Shown piece after piece: positions 35,279 through 43,793 of a stretch of DNA of 64,000 bases. Within the stretch, counting starts at the first letter, position 1. Each line of letters begins with the position of its first letter. The position numbers and the translations under genes were made by a program. The notes under the pieces were generated by a model. That model saw only the letters and a program-made list of their open reading frames with translations, was not told where the DNA came from and did not search any database. This stretch comes from Solicola gregarius. Its GTDB lineage: Bacteria; Actinomycetota; Actinomycetes; Propionibacteriales; Nocardioidaceae. The stretch is taken from NCBI RefSeq assembly GCF_025790165.1, contig NZ_CP094970.1, positions 3,596,001 through 3,660,000 on the forward strand. Reading direction: 5' to 3'.

Positions 35279-35293
35279 GATGGGGAGCGTGGC

Positions 35294-36694
35294 ATGGAAG
35301 TCCTGGATCTGGCGCGGCTGCAGTTCGGCGCCACCACCGTCTATCACTACCTCTTCGTCCCGCTGACCATCAGCCTCGCGTGCCTCGTCGCGGGTCTGCA
35401 GACGGCATGGGTACGTACCGATCACGAGCGCTATCTGAAGCTCACGAAGTTCTTCGGCAAGTTGTTCCTGATCAACTTCGCGATGGGCATCGTGACCGGC
35501 ATAGTGCAGGAGTTCCAGTTCGGGATGAACTGGAGCGACTACTCCCGCTTCGTCGGCGACATCTTCGGTGCACCGCTCGCACTCGAGGGCCTGCTGGCGT
35601 TCTTCCTCGAGTCGACGTTCCTCGGCCTGTGGATCTTCGGTTGGGACCGGCTGCCCAAACGCATCCACCTCGCGTGCATCTGGATCGCCGCGATCGGCAC
35701 CGTGCTCTCGGCGTACTTCATCCTCGCCGCCAACTCGTTCATGCAGAACCCGGTCGGCTACACGATCGACGAGCAACGCGGCCGAGCCGAGCTGACCGAC
35801 TTCGTCGCCGTGCTGACCAACAAGGTCGTACTGATCACGCTGCCGCACACGATCTTCGCCGCCTTCATGGTCGGCGGCGCCTTCATCGCGGCGGTTGCGA
35901 TGTGGCACCTGGTGCGCCGCCCGGACGTCGATAGCGACGCGTTCCGGACGGCACTGAAGGTCGGTGCCATCACCGTGATCGTCGCCGGCATCGGCACCGC
36001 CGTCACCGGTGACACCCAGGGCAAGGTGATGACCGAGGTGCAGCCGATGAAGATGGCCGCGGCCGAGGCGCTGTACGAGGACGAGCAGCCCGCGTCGTTC
36101 TCGGTGCTCACGATCGGCACGCTGGACGGCTCGGAGGAGGTCTACTCGATCAAGCTGCCACACCTGCTGTCGTTCCTCGGCACCGGCGATCTGAACGGCG
36201 AGGTCCGCGGCATCAACTCCCTGCAGCGGGAGTACGAGCAGGCGTACGGACCCGGCGACTACAGCCCGAACATCCCGGTCACCTACTGGACGTTCCGGGC
36301 GATGATCACGGCCGGCGGGCTGGCCGCGCTGATCGCGGCGATCATGCTCTGGTCGATCCGGCGCGGTCGTACGCCGACGTCGCGATGGCTGGTGTGGTCG
36401 GCGATCGCGCTGCCGTTCCTGCCGATCGCCGCCAACGCGTTCGGGTGGATCTTCACCGAGATGGGACGTCAACCCTGGTTGGTGTTCGGGCTCTTGCCGA
36501 CCGCCTCGGGGGTTTCTCCGGGTACGACCGGCGCCGAGGTGACGACCTCGCTCATCGGCTTCAGCCTGGTGTACACGGTGCTCGCCGTGATCGAGATCCG
36601 GCTGCTGCTGACGTACATCCGTGAAGGGCTCCCTGACGTCACGCCGGTCGAGCCCGCCGACGGCGACGACGCCCCGATGACCTTCGCGTACTGA
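35294..36694 (+). CDS. cydA: Cytochrome bd quinol oxidase subunit I
   Basis: 466 residues, about nine membrane helices. The haem b595 ligand is H18 (TTVYHYLFVPLTIS); the central GFNWSDYSRFVG-type region reads GMNWSDYSRFVG; ANSFMQNPVGY is a conserved CydA phrase; a second haem histidine is in LITLPHTIFAAF and the methionine ligand is in FRAMITAGG. The periplasmic Q-loop is of the short type common in Actinobacteria. It oxidises menaquinol and reduces oxygen at low tension without pumping protons. GGGGAG precedes ATG 35294. First of the cydABDC operon. Confidence 0.96.
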   Translation: MEVLDLARLQFGATTVYHYLFVPLTISLACLVAGLQTAWVRTDHERYLKLTKFFGKLFLINFAMGIVTGIVQEFQFGMNWSDYSRFVGDIFGAPLALEGLLAFFLESTFLGLWIFGWDRLPKRIHLACIWIAAIGTVLSAYFILAANSFMQNPVGYTIDEQRGRAELTDFVAVLTNKVVLITLPHTIFAAFMVGGAFIAAVAMWHLVRRPDVDSDAFRTALKVGAITVIVAGIGTAVTGDTQGKVMTEVQPMKMAAAEALYEDEQPASFSVLTIGTLDGSEEVYSIKLPHLLSFLGTGDLNGEVRGINSLQREYEQAYGPGDYSPNIPVTYWTFRAMITAGGLAALIAAIMLWSIRRGRTPTSRWLVWSAIALPFLPIAANAFGWIFTEMGRQPWLVFGLLPTASGVSPGTTGAEVTTSLIGFSLVYTVLAVIEIRLLLTYIREGLPDVTPVEPADGDDAPMTFAY

Positions 36695-36718
36695 CCGGGA
36701 CCAACGGAGGAGACTGCA

Positions 36719-37714
36719 ATGGAACTCACCACGATCTGGTTCTGCGCCATCGCGTTCCTCTGGGTCGGCTACCTCGTGCTCGAGGGGTTCGACTTCGGGG
36801 TTGGGATATGGATGGCGATCCTCGGCCGCAACGACAACGAGCGCCGCGTCGTACTCAACACGATCGGCCCCGTCTGGGACGGCAACGAGGTATGGGTCAT
36901 CGTCGCCGGCGGCGCCATGTTCGCCGCGTTCCCGGAGTGGTACGCGACGCTGTTCTCGGGCTTCTACCTGCCCTTGTTCGCCATTCTCGTCGCGCTGATC
37001 CTGCGTGCCACCGCGCTGGAGTACCGAGGCAAACGCGACGACCCGGCGTGGCGGCGGCGGTGGGACTGGTGCATCGTCGGCGGCTCGCTCGTACCCGCGG
37101 TGCTCTGGGGCGTCGCGCTCGCCAACATCGTCCGCGGCGTCCCGATCGACGCCGACCACGAGTACGTCGGCACGCTGTTCGACCTGCTCAACCCGTACGC
37201 GCTGCTCGGCGGGCTCGCGACGCTGACGTTGTTCATGACCCACGGTGCCGTGTTCATCGCGCTGAAGACCACCGGTGACGTGCGGGCGCGGGCCAACCGT
37301 GCGGGTATCCGCGTCGGAGCTCTCGCCGTCCTGGTCGGTGGCGCCTTCATGGCCTGGACTGTCGTCGACTCCGATGCGGCACGTACGGCGCCGTTCGCCG
37401 TTGCGGCGGCCGTGGCACTCGTACTCGGTCTGCTCGCGGCGATGCGTGAGCGTGACGGCTGGGCGTTCGCCGGCACAGCCGTGACGATCGGGCTGGTGGT
37501 GGTGATGCTGTTCGTCGCGTTGTTCCCCGACGTCATGACGTCGTCGCTCGACTCCGCGTACTCGCTCACGACCGACAACGCCTCGGCAACGCCGTACACG
37601 CTGCGGATCATGACCTGGTCGGCCGTCGTCTTCGTGCCGCTCGTGCTGCTGTACCAGGGGTGGTCGTACTGGGTGTTCCGCAAGCGCATCGGCACCGAGA
37701 ACATTCCGGCGTGA
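36719..37714 (+). CDS. cydB: Cytochrome bd quinol oxidase subunit II
   Basis: 331 residues, eight to nine membrane helices. It starts MELTTIWFCAIAFLWVGYLVLEGFDFGVG; the phrase LEGFDFGVG and the later GPVWDGNEVWVIVAGGAMFAAFP are signatures of CydB. It partners CydA in the membrane. ATG 36719 follows GGAGGAG 24 bases after the cydA stop. Firm call. Confidence 0.96.
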   Translation: MELTTIWFCAIAFLWVGYLVLEGFDFGVGIWMAILGRNDNERRVVLNTIGPVWDGNEVWVIVAGGAMFAAFPEWYATLFSGFYLPLFAILVALILRATALEYRGKRDDPAWRRRWDWCIVGGSLVPAVLWGVALANIVRGVPIDADHEYVGTLFDLLNPYALLGGLATLTLFMTHGAVFIALKTTGDVRARANRAGIRVGALAVLVGGAFMAWTVVDSDAARTAPFAVAAAVALVLGLLAAMRERDGWAFAGTAVTIGLVVVMLFVALFPDVMTSSLDSAYSLTTDNASATPYTLRIMTWSAVVFVPLVLLYQGWSYWVFRKRIGTENIPA

Positions 37715-37724
37715 GGGGCTTGCG

Positions 37725-39401
37725 ATGAAACCAGCGGGTGGGGCACTTGATCCCGAGCTCGTACGACGGTCGGCCCCGGTGCGCCGCCATCTCGCGGTCG
37801 CGGTCGCGCTCGGTACGGTCGCCGCCGGGCTGATCGTCGCGCAGGCGTGGCTCATGTCCGTCGCCGTTGCGCAGGGCTTCGACGGCGACGGCTGGTCGGG
37901 TGCGCTCGCTGCCGCGGTACTCGGCGTCGCCGCGTGCTTCGCCGGGAGGGCGCTGATCGGCTGGGGCCACCGGGTCGCCGCCGTGCGCGCGGCTTCGGCG
38001 GTCAAGTCGGGCTTGCGGCGCGAGGTCGTCGAGGCGCTGCTGTCGGATCGGTCGCGGCCCGCGTACGAGTCGGGGCACGTGATCGCCCTGCTCGGTCACG
38101 GCTTGGACTCGCTCGACGCGTACTTCTCGAAGTACCTGCCACAGCTGGTGCTCGCGCTCACGGTGCCGGCGACCGTCTGCGCGGCGATGCTGTGGGCAGA
38201 CGTGCTCGCTGCGGTGACCGTGATGGTCACCCTGCCGCTGATCGTGGTGTTCATGGTGCTCGTCGGGTGGCTCACCCGCGATCGCACCGAACGGCGCTGG
38301 GAGGCCCTGAAGCGCCTGACCCACCACTTCGCCGATGTGCTCGACGGCCTCACCGTGCTGAAGGTCTTCGGCCGCTCCACGCGGCAGGCCGACGGGTTGC
38401 GTACGACGGGCGAGCAGCACCGGGTCGAGACGATGCGGGCGCTGCGGTTGGCGTTCCTGTCGTCGTTCGTACTCGAGCTGTGCGCGACGATCTCGGTCGC
38501 CCTGGTCGCCGTCGGAGTGGGGCTGCGGGTGCTCGACGGCGCATTGTCACTGCAGACGGCGTTGTTCGTACTGCTGCTGGCGCCCGAGGCGTTCCTACCC
38601 GTACGCCAGGTGGGTGCGCACTTCCACGACAGCGCGGAGGGCGCCACAGCCGCTCGGGACGCCTTCACGCTGCTCGACGGGGTGCCCGGGGGCGGGCGCC
38701 CGAACTTGGGGTCCATGTGGCATCGGTCCAATAGGTCTCAACCGATGCCACATAGACCCCAAAGCGGCCCGCACCTCGACCTGCGCGGAATCGGCGTCCG
38801 CTACCCCGACCGCGACAGCGACGCACTCCCGCCGACCGATCTGACGGTCGAACCGGGCGAGGTCGTCGCGCTGGTCGGGCCGTCCGGGTGCGGCAAGTCC
38901 ACGATGCTCGGGGTGCTTCTCGGGTTCGTCCGCGCCGAGTCCGGGGAGATCGTGGTCGACGGCGTGCCCGTACCCGACCCGTCGAGGCTGCGCGGACGCA
39001 TCGCGTGGGTGCCGCAGCATCCGGCACTCATCGCCGGCACGGTCGCGGACAACGTGCGGCTCACGACAGCAGCGACCGACGTCGACGTACGCCATGCGCT
39101 CGACGACGCCGCCGCCTGCACGCTCGCGCTCGACCGGGAGGTCACCGAACGGGGCGCGAACCTGTCGGCGGGCGAGCGCCGGCGGGTTGCGATCGCCCGC
39201 GCGCTGCTTCGGGTACGCAACGGCGCCGACATCCTTCTGCTCGACGAGCCGACCGCCGGTCTCGATGCCGACGCCGAACGTACGGTGATCGAGGCGATCC
39301 GGCGCGAACACGTCACGACGCTCATGGTCGCTCACCGACCTGCCCTGATCGGCGCCGCAGACCGGGTCGAGCACGTGGGACGCACGGTGGTGCGGGTATG
39401 A
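37725..39401 (+). CDS. cydD: Thiol reductant ABC exporter subunit CydD
   Basis: 558 residues: six membrane helices (about 20-300) then an ATPase domain with intact Walker A GPSGCGKST, signature LSAGERRR, Walker B ILLLDEPT and switch histidine (MVAHRP). With CydC it exports cysteine/glutathione-type thiols needed to assemble cytochrome bd. The linker between membrane and ATPase parts (residues 328-346) is encoded by a 57-base palindromic repeat and reads LGSMWHRSNRSQPMPHRPQ, unlike anything expected in the family, yet the frame is kept. ATG 37725 follows the cydB stop by ten bases. Confidence 0.94.
   Translation: MKPAGGALDPELVRRSAPVRRHLAVAVALGTVAAGLIVAQAWLMSVAVAQGFDGDGWSGALAAAVLGVAACFAGRALIGWGHRVAAVRAASAVKSGLRREVVEALLSDRSRPAYESGHVIALLGHGLDSLDAYFSKYLPQLVLALTVPATVCAAMLWADVLAAVTVMVTLPLIVVFMVLVGWLTRDRTERRWEALKRLTHHFADVLDGLTVLKVFGRSTRQADGLRTTGEQHRVETMRALRLAFLSSFVLELCATISVALVAVGVGLRVLDGALSLQTALFVLLLAPEAFLPVRQVGAHFHDSAEGATAARDAFTLLDGVPGGGRPNLGSMWHRSNRSQPMPHRPQSGPHLDLRGIGVRYPDRDSDALPPTDLTVEPGEVVALVGPSGCGKSTMLGVLLGFVRAESGEIVVDGVPVPDPSRLRGRIAWVPQHPALIAGTVADNVRLTTAATDVDVRHALDDAAACTLALDREVTERGANLSAGERRRVAIARALLRVRNGADILLLDEPTAGLDADAERTVIEAIRREHVTTLMVAHRPALIGAADRVEHVGRTVVRV
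38706..38762. repeat. Palindromic element inside cydD, in frame (family C)
   Basis: Arms 38706-38727 (TTGGGGTCCATGTGGCATCG...) and 38741-38762 are 22 bases each with one mismatch, loop 13 bases. Total 57 bases, exactly 19 codons, so the cydD frame is unbroken. It encodes the linker between membrane and ATPase domains. Confidence 0.88.
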
Positions 39402-41041
39402 ACCGTCAGCTCACCGTCGGCGCCGTGCTCGGCGTGCTCTCGACCTGGTCCATGATCGGCCTGCTGCTCACGTCGGGCTGGCTGCTCTCGCGTGCGGCCG
39501 AGCAGCCACCGGTGCTCTACCTGATGGTCGCCATCGTCGCCGTACGAGCGTTCGGAATCGCCCGCGGCGGGCTACGCTACGCCGAACGCCTCCTCACCCA
39601 CGACGGCGTGCTGCGGACCCTCACACGGATACGAGCCGATGTGTACGAGCAGATCGAGCGGCGCGCTCCGGCCGGGCTCGGCGACCGTCGGCGCGGCGAC
39701 CTCGTCTCTCGGGTCGTCGGCGACGTCGACGCCCTGCAGGACTCGATCCTGCGCGTACGCCTGCCGTGGCTCGTCACCGCGACGGCGGCGGCGGGTACGA
39801 CAGTGCTCGTCGGCATCGTGCTCCCCACGGCCGGACTGGCATTGGCGGTCGCCGTCACAATCGTGGTCGTCGGCGTACCCGCTCTGGTCCGGGCGGCGGG
39901 CGAGCGAGTCCAGTCGCAGGTTGCGCCGCTGCGGGGCGATCTGGCTGCCGCGGCAGCGGAGGCCGTGCATGCCGCGCCCGACCTCGTGGCGTACGACGCC
40001 ACCTCGCTGGTACGCGAGCGGATCGGCGAGATCGACGCACGACTGCGGCGCGCCGAGCGGCGTACCGCATGGCTCGAAGGGCTCGGCTCGGCGCTGGTGT
40101 TCGCCGCGCTCGGCATCGCGGTGGCCGCGATGCTCTGGCTCGGTATCCCGGCTGTCGCAGACGGATCACTGACGCCGGTGCTGCTGGCCGTCGTCGCCCT
40201 GGCGCCGGTCGCGCTGCTGGATCCGCTCGATGCGATTCCCGCGATGAGCCACACCCGCGCCCGCGTCGCGGGTGCACGGAACCGTCTCGACCAGCTCGGG
40301 CGCGCTCCCGTACCCGTCGCCGACCCGCCACAGGGGAGCGGATCGCCCGACGGGTACGGGATCGAGGTGCACGGGCTGTCCGCGGCGTGGCCCGGCGGGC
40401 CCGAGGTGCTGCATGCCGTTTCCTTGACGCTCCCGGAGGGTGCGGTCGCCACCGTGACGGGCCCGAGCGGCTGCGGCAAGTCGACGCTCGCCGCGGTCCT
40501 GCTGAAGTTCCTGACGCCGACGGCGGGTCAGGTGACGCTCGGCGGCATCGACCTTGCGTCACTGACCGGCGACGAGGTACGCGGCGTGGTCGGAATGCTC
40601 GGCCAGGACGAGCACGTCTTCGACACGTCGATCCGCGAGAACCTTCGCATCGCGCGGCCCGACGCGTCCGAAGCGGCGTTGTGGGAGGCGCTCGACCGGG
40701 CCGGGCTCGGCCACTTCGTACGCGGGCTGCCGGCGCAGCTGGATACGGCCGTGGGGGAGAACGGTGCGCGGCTGTCGGGCGGCGAGCGGCAGCGTCTCGG
40801 GCTTGCGCGGCTGCTGCTCGGCGACCATCGGGTGTTGATCCTGGACGAGCCCACCGAGCAGCTCGACGAGGAGGCGGGCGACGCGCTGCTGGCCGATCTG
40901 CTCGCGCTGGCGCCCGAGCGTTCGATCCTGCTGATCACCCACCGTCCGCTCGGGTCGGCAGTGCCGCGCGCCGCAAGGTCTGTACGAATCGGCGAAGCGA
41001 GTGCTGAGAAGTCCGCGACTGAGCATGTTCCGGCCCGATGA
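39398..41041 (+). CDS. cydC: Thiol reductant ABC exporter subunit CydC
   Basis: 547 residues from ATG 39398, which overlaps the cydD stop as ATGA. Six membrane helices, then an ATPase domain with Walker A GPSGCGKST, signature LSGGERQR, Walker B VLILDEPT and switch histidine (LLITHRP), all intact. ARGGLRYAERLLTHDGVLRTL-type text after the second helix is typical of CydC. Partner of CydD in thiol export needed for cytochrome bd assembly. A longer frame starting inside cydD is rejected. The C-terminal 20 residues are polar and unremarkable. Confidence 0.94.
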   Translation: MNRQLTVGAVLGVLSTWSMIGLLLTSGWLLSRAAEQPPVLYLMVAIVAVRAFGIARGGLRYAERLLTHDGVLRTLTRIRADVYEQIERRAPAGLGDRRRGDLVSRVVGDVDALQDSILRVRLPWLVTATAAAGTTVLVGIVLPTAGLALAVAVTIVVVGVPALVRAAGERVQSQVAPLRGDLAAAAAEAVHAAPDLVAYDATSLVRERIGEIDARLRRAERRTAWLEGLGSALVFAALGIAVAAMLWLGIPAVADGSLTPVLLAVVALAPVALLDPLDAIPAMSHTRARVAGARNRLDQLGRAPVPVADPPQGSGSPDGYGIEVHGLSAAWPGGPEVLHAVSLTLPEGAVATVTGPSGCGKSTLAAVLLKFLTPTAGQVTLGGIDLASLTGDEVRGVVGMLGQDEHVFDTSIRENLRIARPDASEAALWEALDRAGLGHFVRGLPAQLDTAVGENGARLSGGERQRLGLARLLLGDHRVLILDEPTEQLDEEAGDALLADLLALAPERSILLITHRPLGSAVPRAARSVRIGEASAEKSATEHVPAR

Positions 41042-41062
41042 CGTCTAACCCATTCGGACCGA

Positions 41063-42343
41063 TCACGGTGCCGGCATCCAGAGCCGATCGAGTGGCACGA
41101 CGTACAACCGCTCGTCATATCGGTACGAGCGCGTGCCGAGGTTGACAACGACACCGGCTACGAAGCTCGTGCCCAGCCTGTCCCGAAGCAGCTTGAGCCC
41201 GCGGAAGTCCTTGTCGGTCACGGAACCCTTGGCCTTGACCTCGATGCCGGCGATCCTTCCGTCATCGGACTCGACGACAAGATCGACCTCATGTTGGTCC
41301 TTCGTCCGGAAATGACTGAGGTCGACGTGCGCCTCTGCCCATCCCGACTGCTTCACCAGCTCGTTGACCGCGAACGTCTCGACCAGATGGCCGAACTCTG
41401 TCAGGGTCGACGGGTCGCGTGAAGCGAGTTTGTGAGGTGTGACTCCGAGCAACTGGCCCGCCAGGCCGGTGTCGACCATGTGGAGCTTGGGGGCTTTGCC
41501 CACTCTCGCGGACAATGTCCGTCCGAAGGCGTCGATGCGGTGAACCAGGAATACGGACTCGAGCAACGTCACGTAGTCGGCCACCAGTCGGGCGTCCAGT
41601 TCGACTCGTCGGGCGATGTCGGTAGCCTGCATGATGCTCGCGGTCCTGGCGGCAAGATGCCGGAGGACGAGTGGTAGCACTCGTCGCTGTCGAACCCTCC
41701 TGATCTCGAGGGCGTCGCGATCTATCACCGTGTTGACATAGTCATAGAACCATCGCCGCTTGTCGGCGGCCTCCTTGAGTAGGCGAGGCATCGGGAAGCC
41801 GCCGGCGAGCACTGCTTCCTCGTACGCTTCGCGCGACGTTGTCGATGGCTCATGGGACATGAGGTCCCGTGCATCGGACAACAGCATGTCGAGGAAGGTT
41901 TCCTTGCGGCCCGTGAGCTCGCCCTGCGACAGCGGCCACAACGTCATGACGTGAGCGCGCCCCGCCAGCGATTGGCTCACTCGGGGGAGCGAGTCATAAC
42001 GGGTCGATCCGGTGAGGACATATCTGCCCGGTCTGGTGTCTTGATTGAGTTCGGCCTTGATGGCGTCGAGAAGGGGCGGGACGTACTGATACTCATCGAT
42101 GCACACCGGCCGGCTCGGGCTGGCCGCGAAGTAGCTCGGGTCGTCCGATACCGAGCGCCTGGTCGGCAGGTCATCGAGGTCGGTCACGAGGACGTCGTGG
42201 GCCTTAGCGCACGCGGCCAGTAGCGTGCTCTTGCCAACCGTGCGCGGCCCGTTGAGAACCAGTACGGGCACGGAAGCGTGCCGCTGCGTGACGACCGGCC
42301 ACAGGTGCCGGTCGATCACCCGGCGCTCGCCTTCGACTGTCAT
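41063..42343 (-). CDS. AAA ATPase with DUF4143 domain (ATP-binding protein of the archaeal/bacterial helicase-like group)
   Basis: 426 residues. AAA_14 domain with Walker A GPRTVGKST near residue 32-40 and Walker B PVCIDEYQ; then DUF4143 (about 200-420), whose end EVDLVVESDDGRIAGIEVKA resembles a PD-(D/E)xK nuclease fold. This two-domain architecture is widespread, mobile, and of unproven function; some members sit in defence or toxin settings. The gene and its flanks are poorer in GC than the rest of the window and use rarer codons, pointing to recent transfer. No toxin or other partner gene is adjacent. The upstream region has a 15-base direct repeat that may be an operator. Confidence 0.9.
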   Translation of the reverse strand: MTVEGERRVIDRHLWPVVTQRHASVPVLVLNGPRTVGKSTLLAACAKAHDVLVTDLDDLPTRRSVSDDPSYFAASPSRPVCIDEYQYVPPLLDAIKAELNQDTRPGRYVLTGSTRYDSLPRVSQSLAGRAHVMTLWPLSQGELTGRKETFLDMLLSDARDLMSHEPSTTSREAYEEAVLAGGFPMPRLLKEAADKRRWFYDYVNTVIDRDALEIRRVRQRRVLPLVLRHLAARTASIMQATDIARRVELDARLVADYVTLLESVFLVHRIDAFGRTLSARVGKAPKLHMVDTGLAGQLLGVTPHKLASRDPSTLTEFGHLVETFAVNELVKQSGWAEAHVDLSHFRTKDQHEVDLVVESDDGRIAGIEVKAKGSVTDKDFRGLKLLRDRLGTSFVAGVVVNLGTRSYRYDERLYVVPLDRLWMPAP

Positions 42344-42356
42344 GCCACAACCCCCA

Positions 42357-42440
42357 ATGTCAGGATGGTCGAGGCTAATGTATCAGTTTTGTCGCAGCTA
42401 TTATGCGGGAATAGTCGGTTCGAATATGTCAGGATGGTCG
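42357..42440. repeat. Direct repeats flanking the AAA ATPase promoter region
   Basis: ATGTCAGGATGGTCG occurs at 42357-42371 and 42426-42440, 69 bases apart, in an AT-richer stretch that must contain the promoter of the minus-strand ATPase gene (CATAAT on that strand between the repeats). Candidate operators for autoregulation, or ends of an inserted piece. Confidence 0.6.
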
Positions 42441-42553
42441 GGTATGAAGCGAAGTGGTTCCGTCGGCTTCCCGATCGCGGGCCGGGAGTCTGGCCGTTGG
42501 GGTGCTTTACGTGGCGCACGTCCGCTTCGCATGGGGTCTTCGCCGCGCACAGT

Positions 42554-42585
42554 GGATGTTTACCATGTAAACATGGTAAACATCC
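42554..42585. repeat. Perfect 14-base-arm palindrome in the low-GC islet
   Basis: GGATGTTTACCATG (42554-42567), loop TAAA, CATGGTAAACATCC (42572-42585). AT-rich and perfectly symmetrical, in a 274-base gap with no gene I can support (a minus-strand frame 42340-42645 looks random). It looks like a repressor operator, such as those of toxin-antitoxin or ArsR-type regulators, but no such gene is next to it. Confidence 0.7.
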
Positions 42586-42617
42586 GACGGGCGGGGTGCG
42601 TGTGGGCCGGACCGGCC

Positions 42618-43205
42618 TCACTCCGTCGAGTACGAGCCCTCCCACACCGCGCGCGAACCCGACTCACCGACGCGAACCAGGTGGACGACCGAGCCGACGG
42701 CGACCGCAGTCGCGATCAGCCCGATCACGACGCCGACGATCGTCGCCCGCCCGGCCGCAGACGTACGCCCCGCACCGTTGCCGAACTCGACCTGGTCGCC
42801 GCCCGGCCCGGACGATGCTCGGGCGCCGACCAGCTCGTTCTGCCGGTCCACGCGTGCGCCGGCGGAGCCGCGCGCGTACCACCGGTGCCACGCCCACTGC
42901 ACGACGCCGACGACCGCGAGCGCGATCGCCCACCACAGCATCAGCTTGCCGAGCTCCTCGTGCCGCTCGATGAGCGGTGCCTCGCCGCCCAGCCGCTCCT
43001 CGAGCCACTCGCCGGCGTTGGTGGTGATCGGCACCATCGCGAGTGCCGCGAGGCAGGCGAGGGGGGTGAGTACGCCGAGCCAGCGTCGGGCACGCGGCCA
43101 CCACGCCGACAGCACGACACACGCAGCCGCAGCCGGAATCAGCACGATGGTGAGATGCACGAGCAGAACGTGCGCCGGAAGTCCGTTGATCTCGACGGGT
43201 CCCAT
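42618..43205 (-). CDS. DUF2231 family membrane protein
   Basis: 195 residues, four helices. It starts MGPVEINGLPAHVLLVHLTIVLIPAAA, the typical DUF2231 opening in which a conserved histidine (LPAHVLLVH) lies at the first helix. Helices around 15-35, 42-60, 88-105 and 155-175 are visible, with a polar loop before the last. DUF2231 proteins are often encoded beside redox or Rieske proteins and may carry haem, but their function is not established. It lies nine bases after the exported Rieske gene, in the same operon. Confidence 0.85.
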   Translation of the reverse strand: MGPVEINGLPAHVLLVHLTIVLIPAAAACVVLSAWWPRARRWLGVLTPLACLAALAMVPITTNAGEWLEERLGGEAPLIERHEELGKLMLWWAIALAVVGVVQWAWHRWYARGSAGARVDRQNELVGARASSGPGGDQVEFGNGAGRTSAAGRATIVGVVIGLIATAVAVGSVVHLVRVGESGSRAVWEGSYSTE

Positions 43206-43214
43206 GACCGCTCC

Positions 43215-43664
43215 TTACGTCGCGACGATCTCGTCGCCGTCGACCTTGACCGACACCTTCGGCAGCGGATCGGGGGCCGGTCCGGACTTGACCTCGCCGG
43301 TCGCCGCGTCGTAGATCGAGTCGTGGCACGGGCAGTGCAGGTCGGCGCCGTCCGGCTTCACCGCGCAGCCCTGGTGCGTACACACGGAGCTGAACGCCAT
43401 GATCGTGCCCTTCTCGGGCTGCGACAGCAGGACCGTCTCGCCGTCGACATCGGCCTGCGCCGACCCGCCGACGGGTACGTCTGCGACCTTGGCGATGGCG
43501 GCGCCGGACTTCGGCTTCGGTGAGTCGCTGGTCGTCGAACCACCCGAGCCCGCTCCCGAGTCGTCGTCGGAGTCTCCGCCGCAGGCGGCGAGCACGGCCG
43601 CCCCGATGGCACCTCCTCCTACGCCGATGGCGGTGCGCCGGGTGATGGGATGACTGCCGGTCAT
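43215..43664 (-). CDS. Exported Rieske 2Fe-2S protein (Tat lipoprotein)
   Basis: 149 residues from ATG 43664 (GAGAGGAAGG upstream). Twin arginines at 9-10 and lipobox cysteine C28 (AAVLAAC) indicate Tat export and lipid anchoring. After a 40-residue low-complexity linker comes a compact Rieske domain: C95-x-H97 and C111-x2-H114 (CTHQGC, CPCHDS) bind the cluster. It is too small to be the Rieske subunit of cytochrome bc and probably acts as an electron carrier on the outer face of the membrane, perhaps with the DUF2231 protein. Divergent from an ECF sigma gene, which may control it. An in-frame start at 43940 would overlap that gene and is rejected. Confidence 0.88.
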   Translation of the reverse strand: MTGSHPITRRTAIGVGGGAIGAAVLAACGGDSDDDSGAGSGGSTTSDSPKPKSGAAIAKVADVPVGGSAQADVDGETVLLSQPEKGTIMAFSSVCTHQGCAVKPDGADLHCPCHDSIYDAATGEVKSGPAPDPLPKVSVKVDGDEIVAT

Positions 43665-43793
43665 GTGCCTTCCTCTCCGCTGGGGGACGCCCGTGACTAC
43701 GTGACACGCCGGTGGATAGTTCAATGGGTAACAAGATCTCCTCGAATCGAACCAGATCGGGGCCGGCGTCGTAGACAGTGGTGGAGGGTGCCC

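Noticed and set aside
42340-42645. A cysteine-rich 101-residue minus-strand frame in the low-GC islet
   Set aside because: It runs through the direct repeats and the palindrome, has no ribosome site and no family resemblance.
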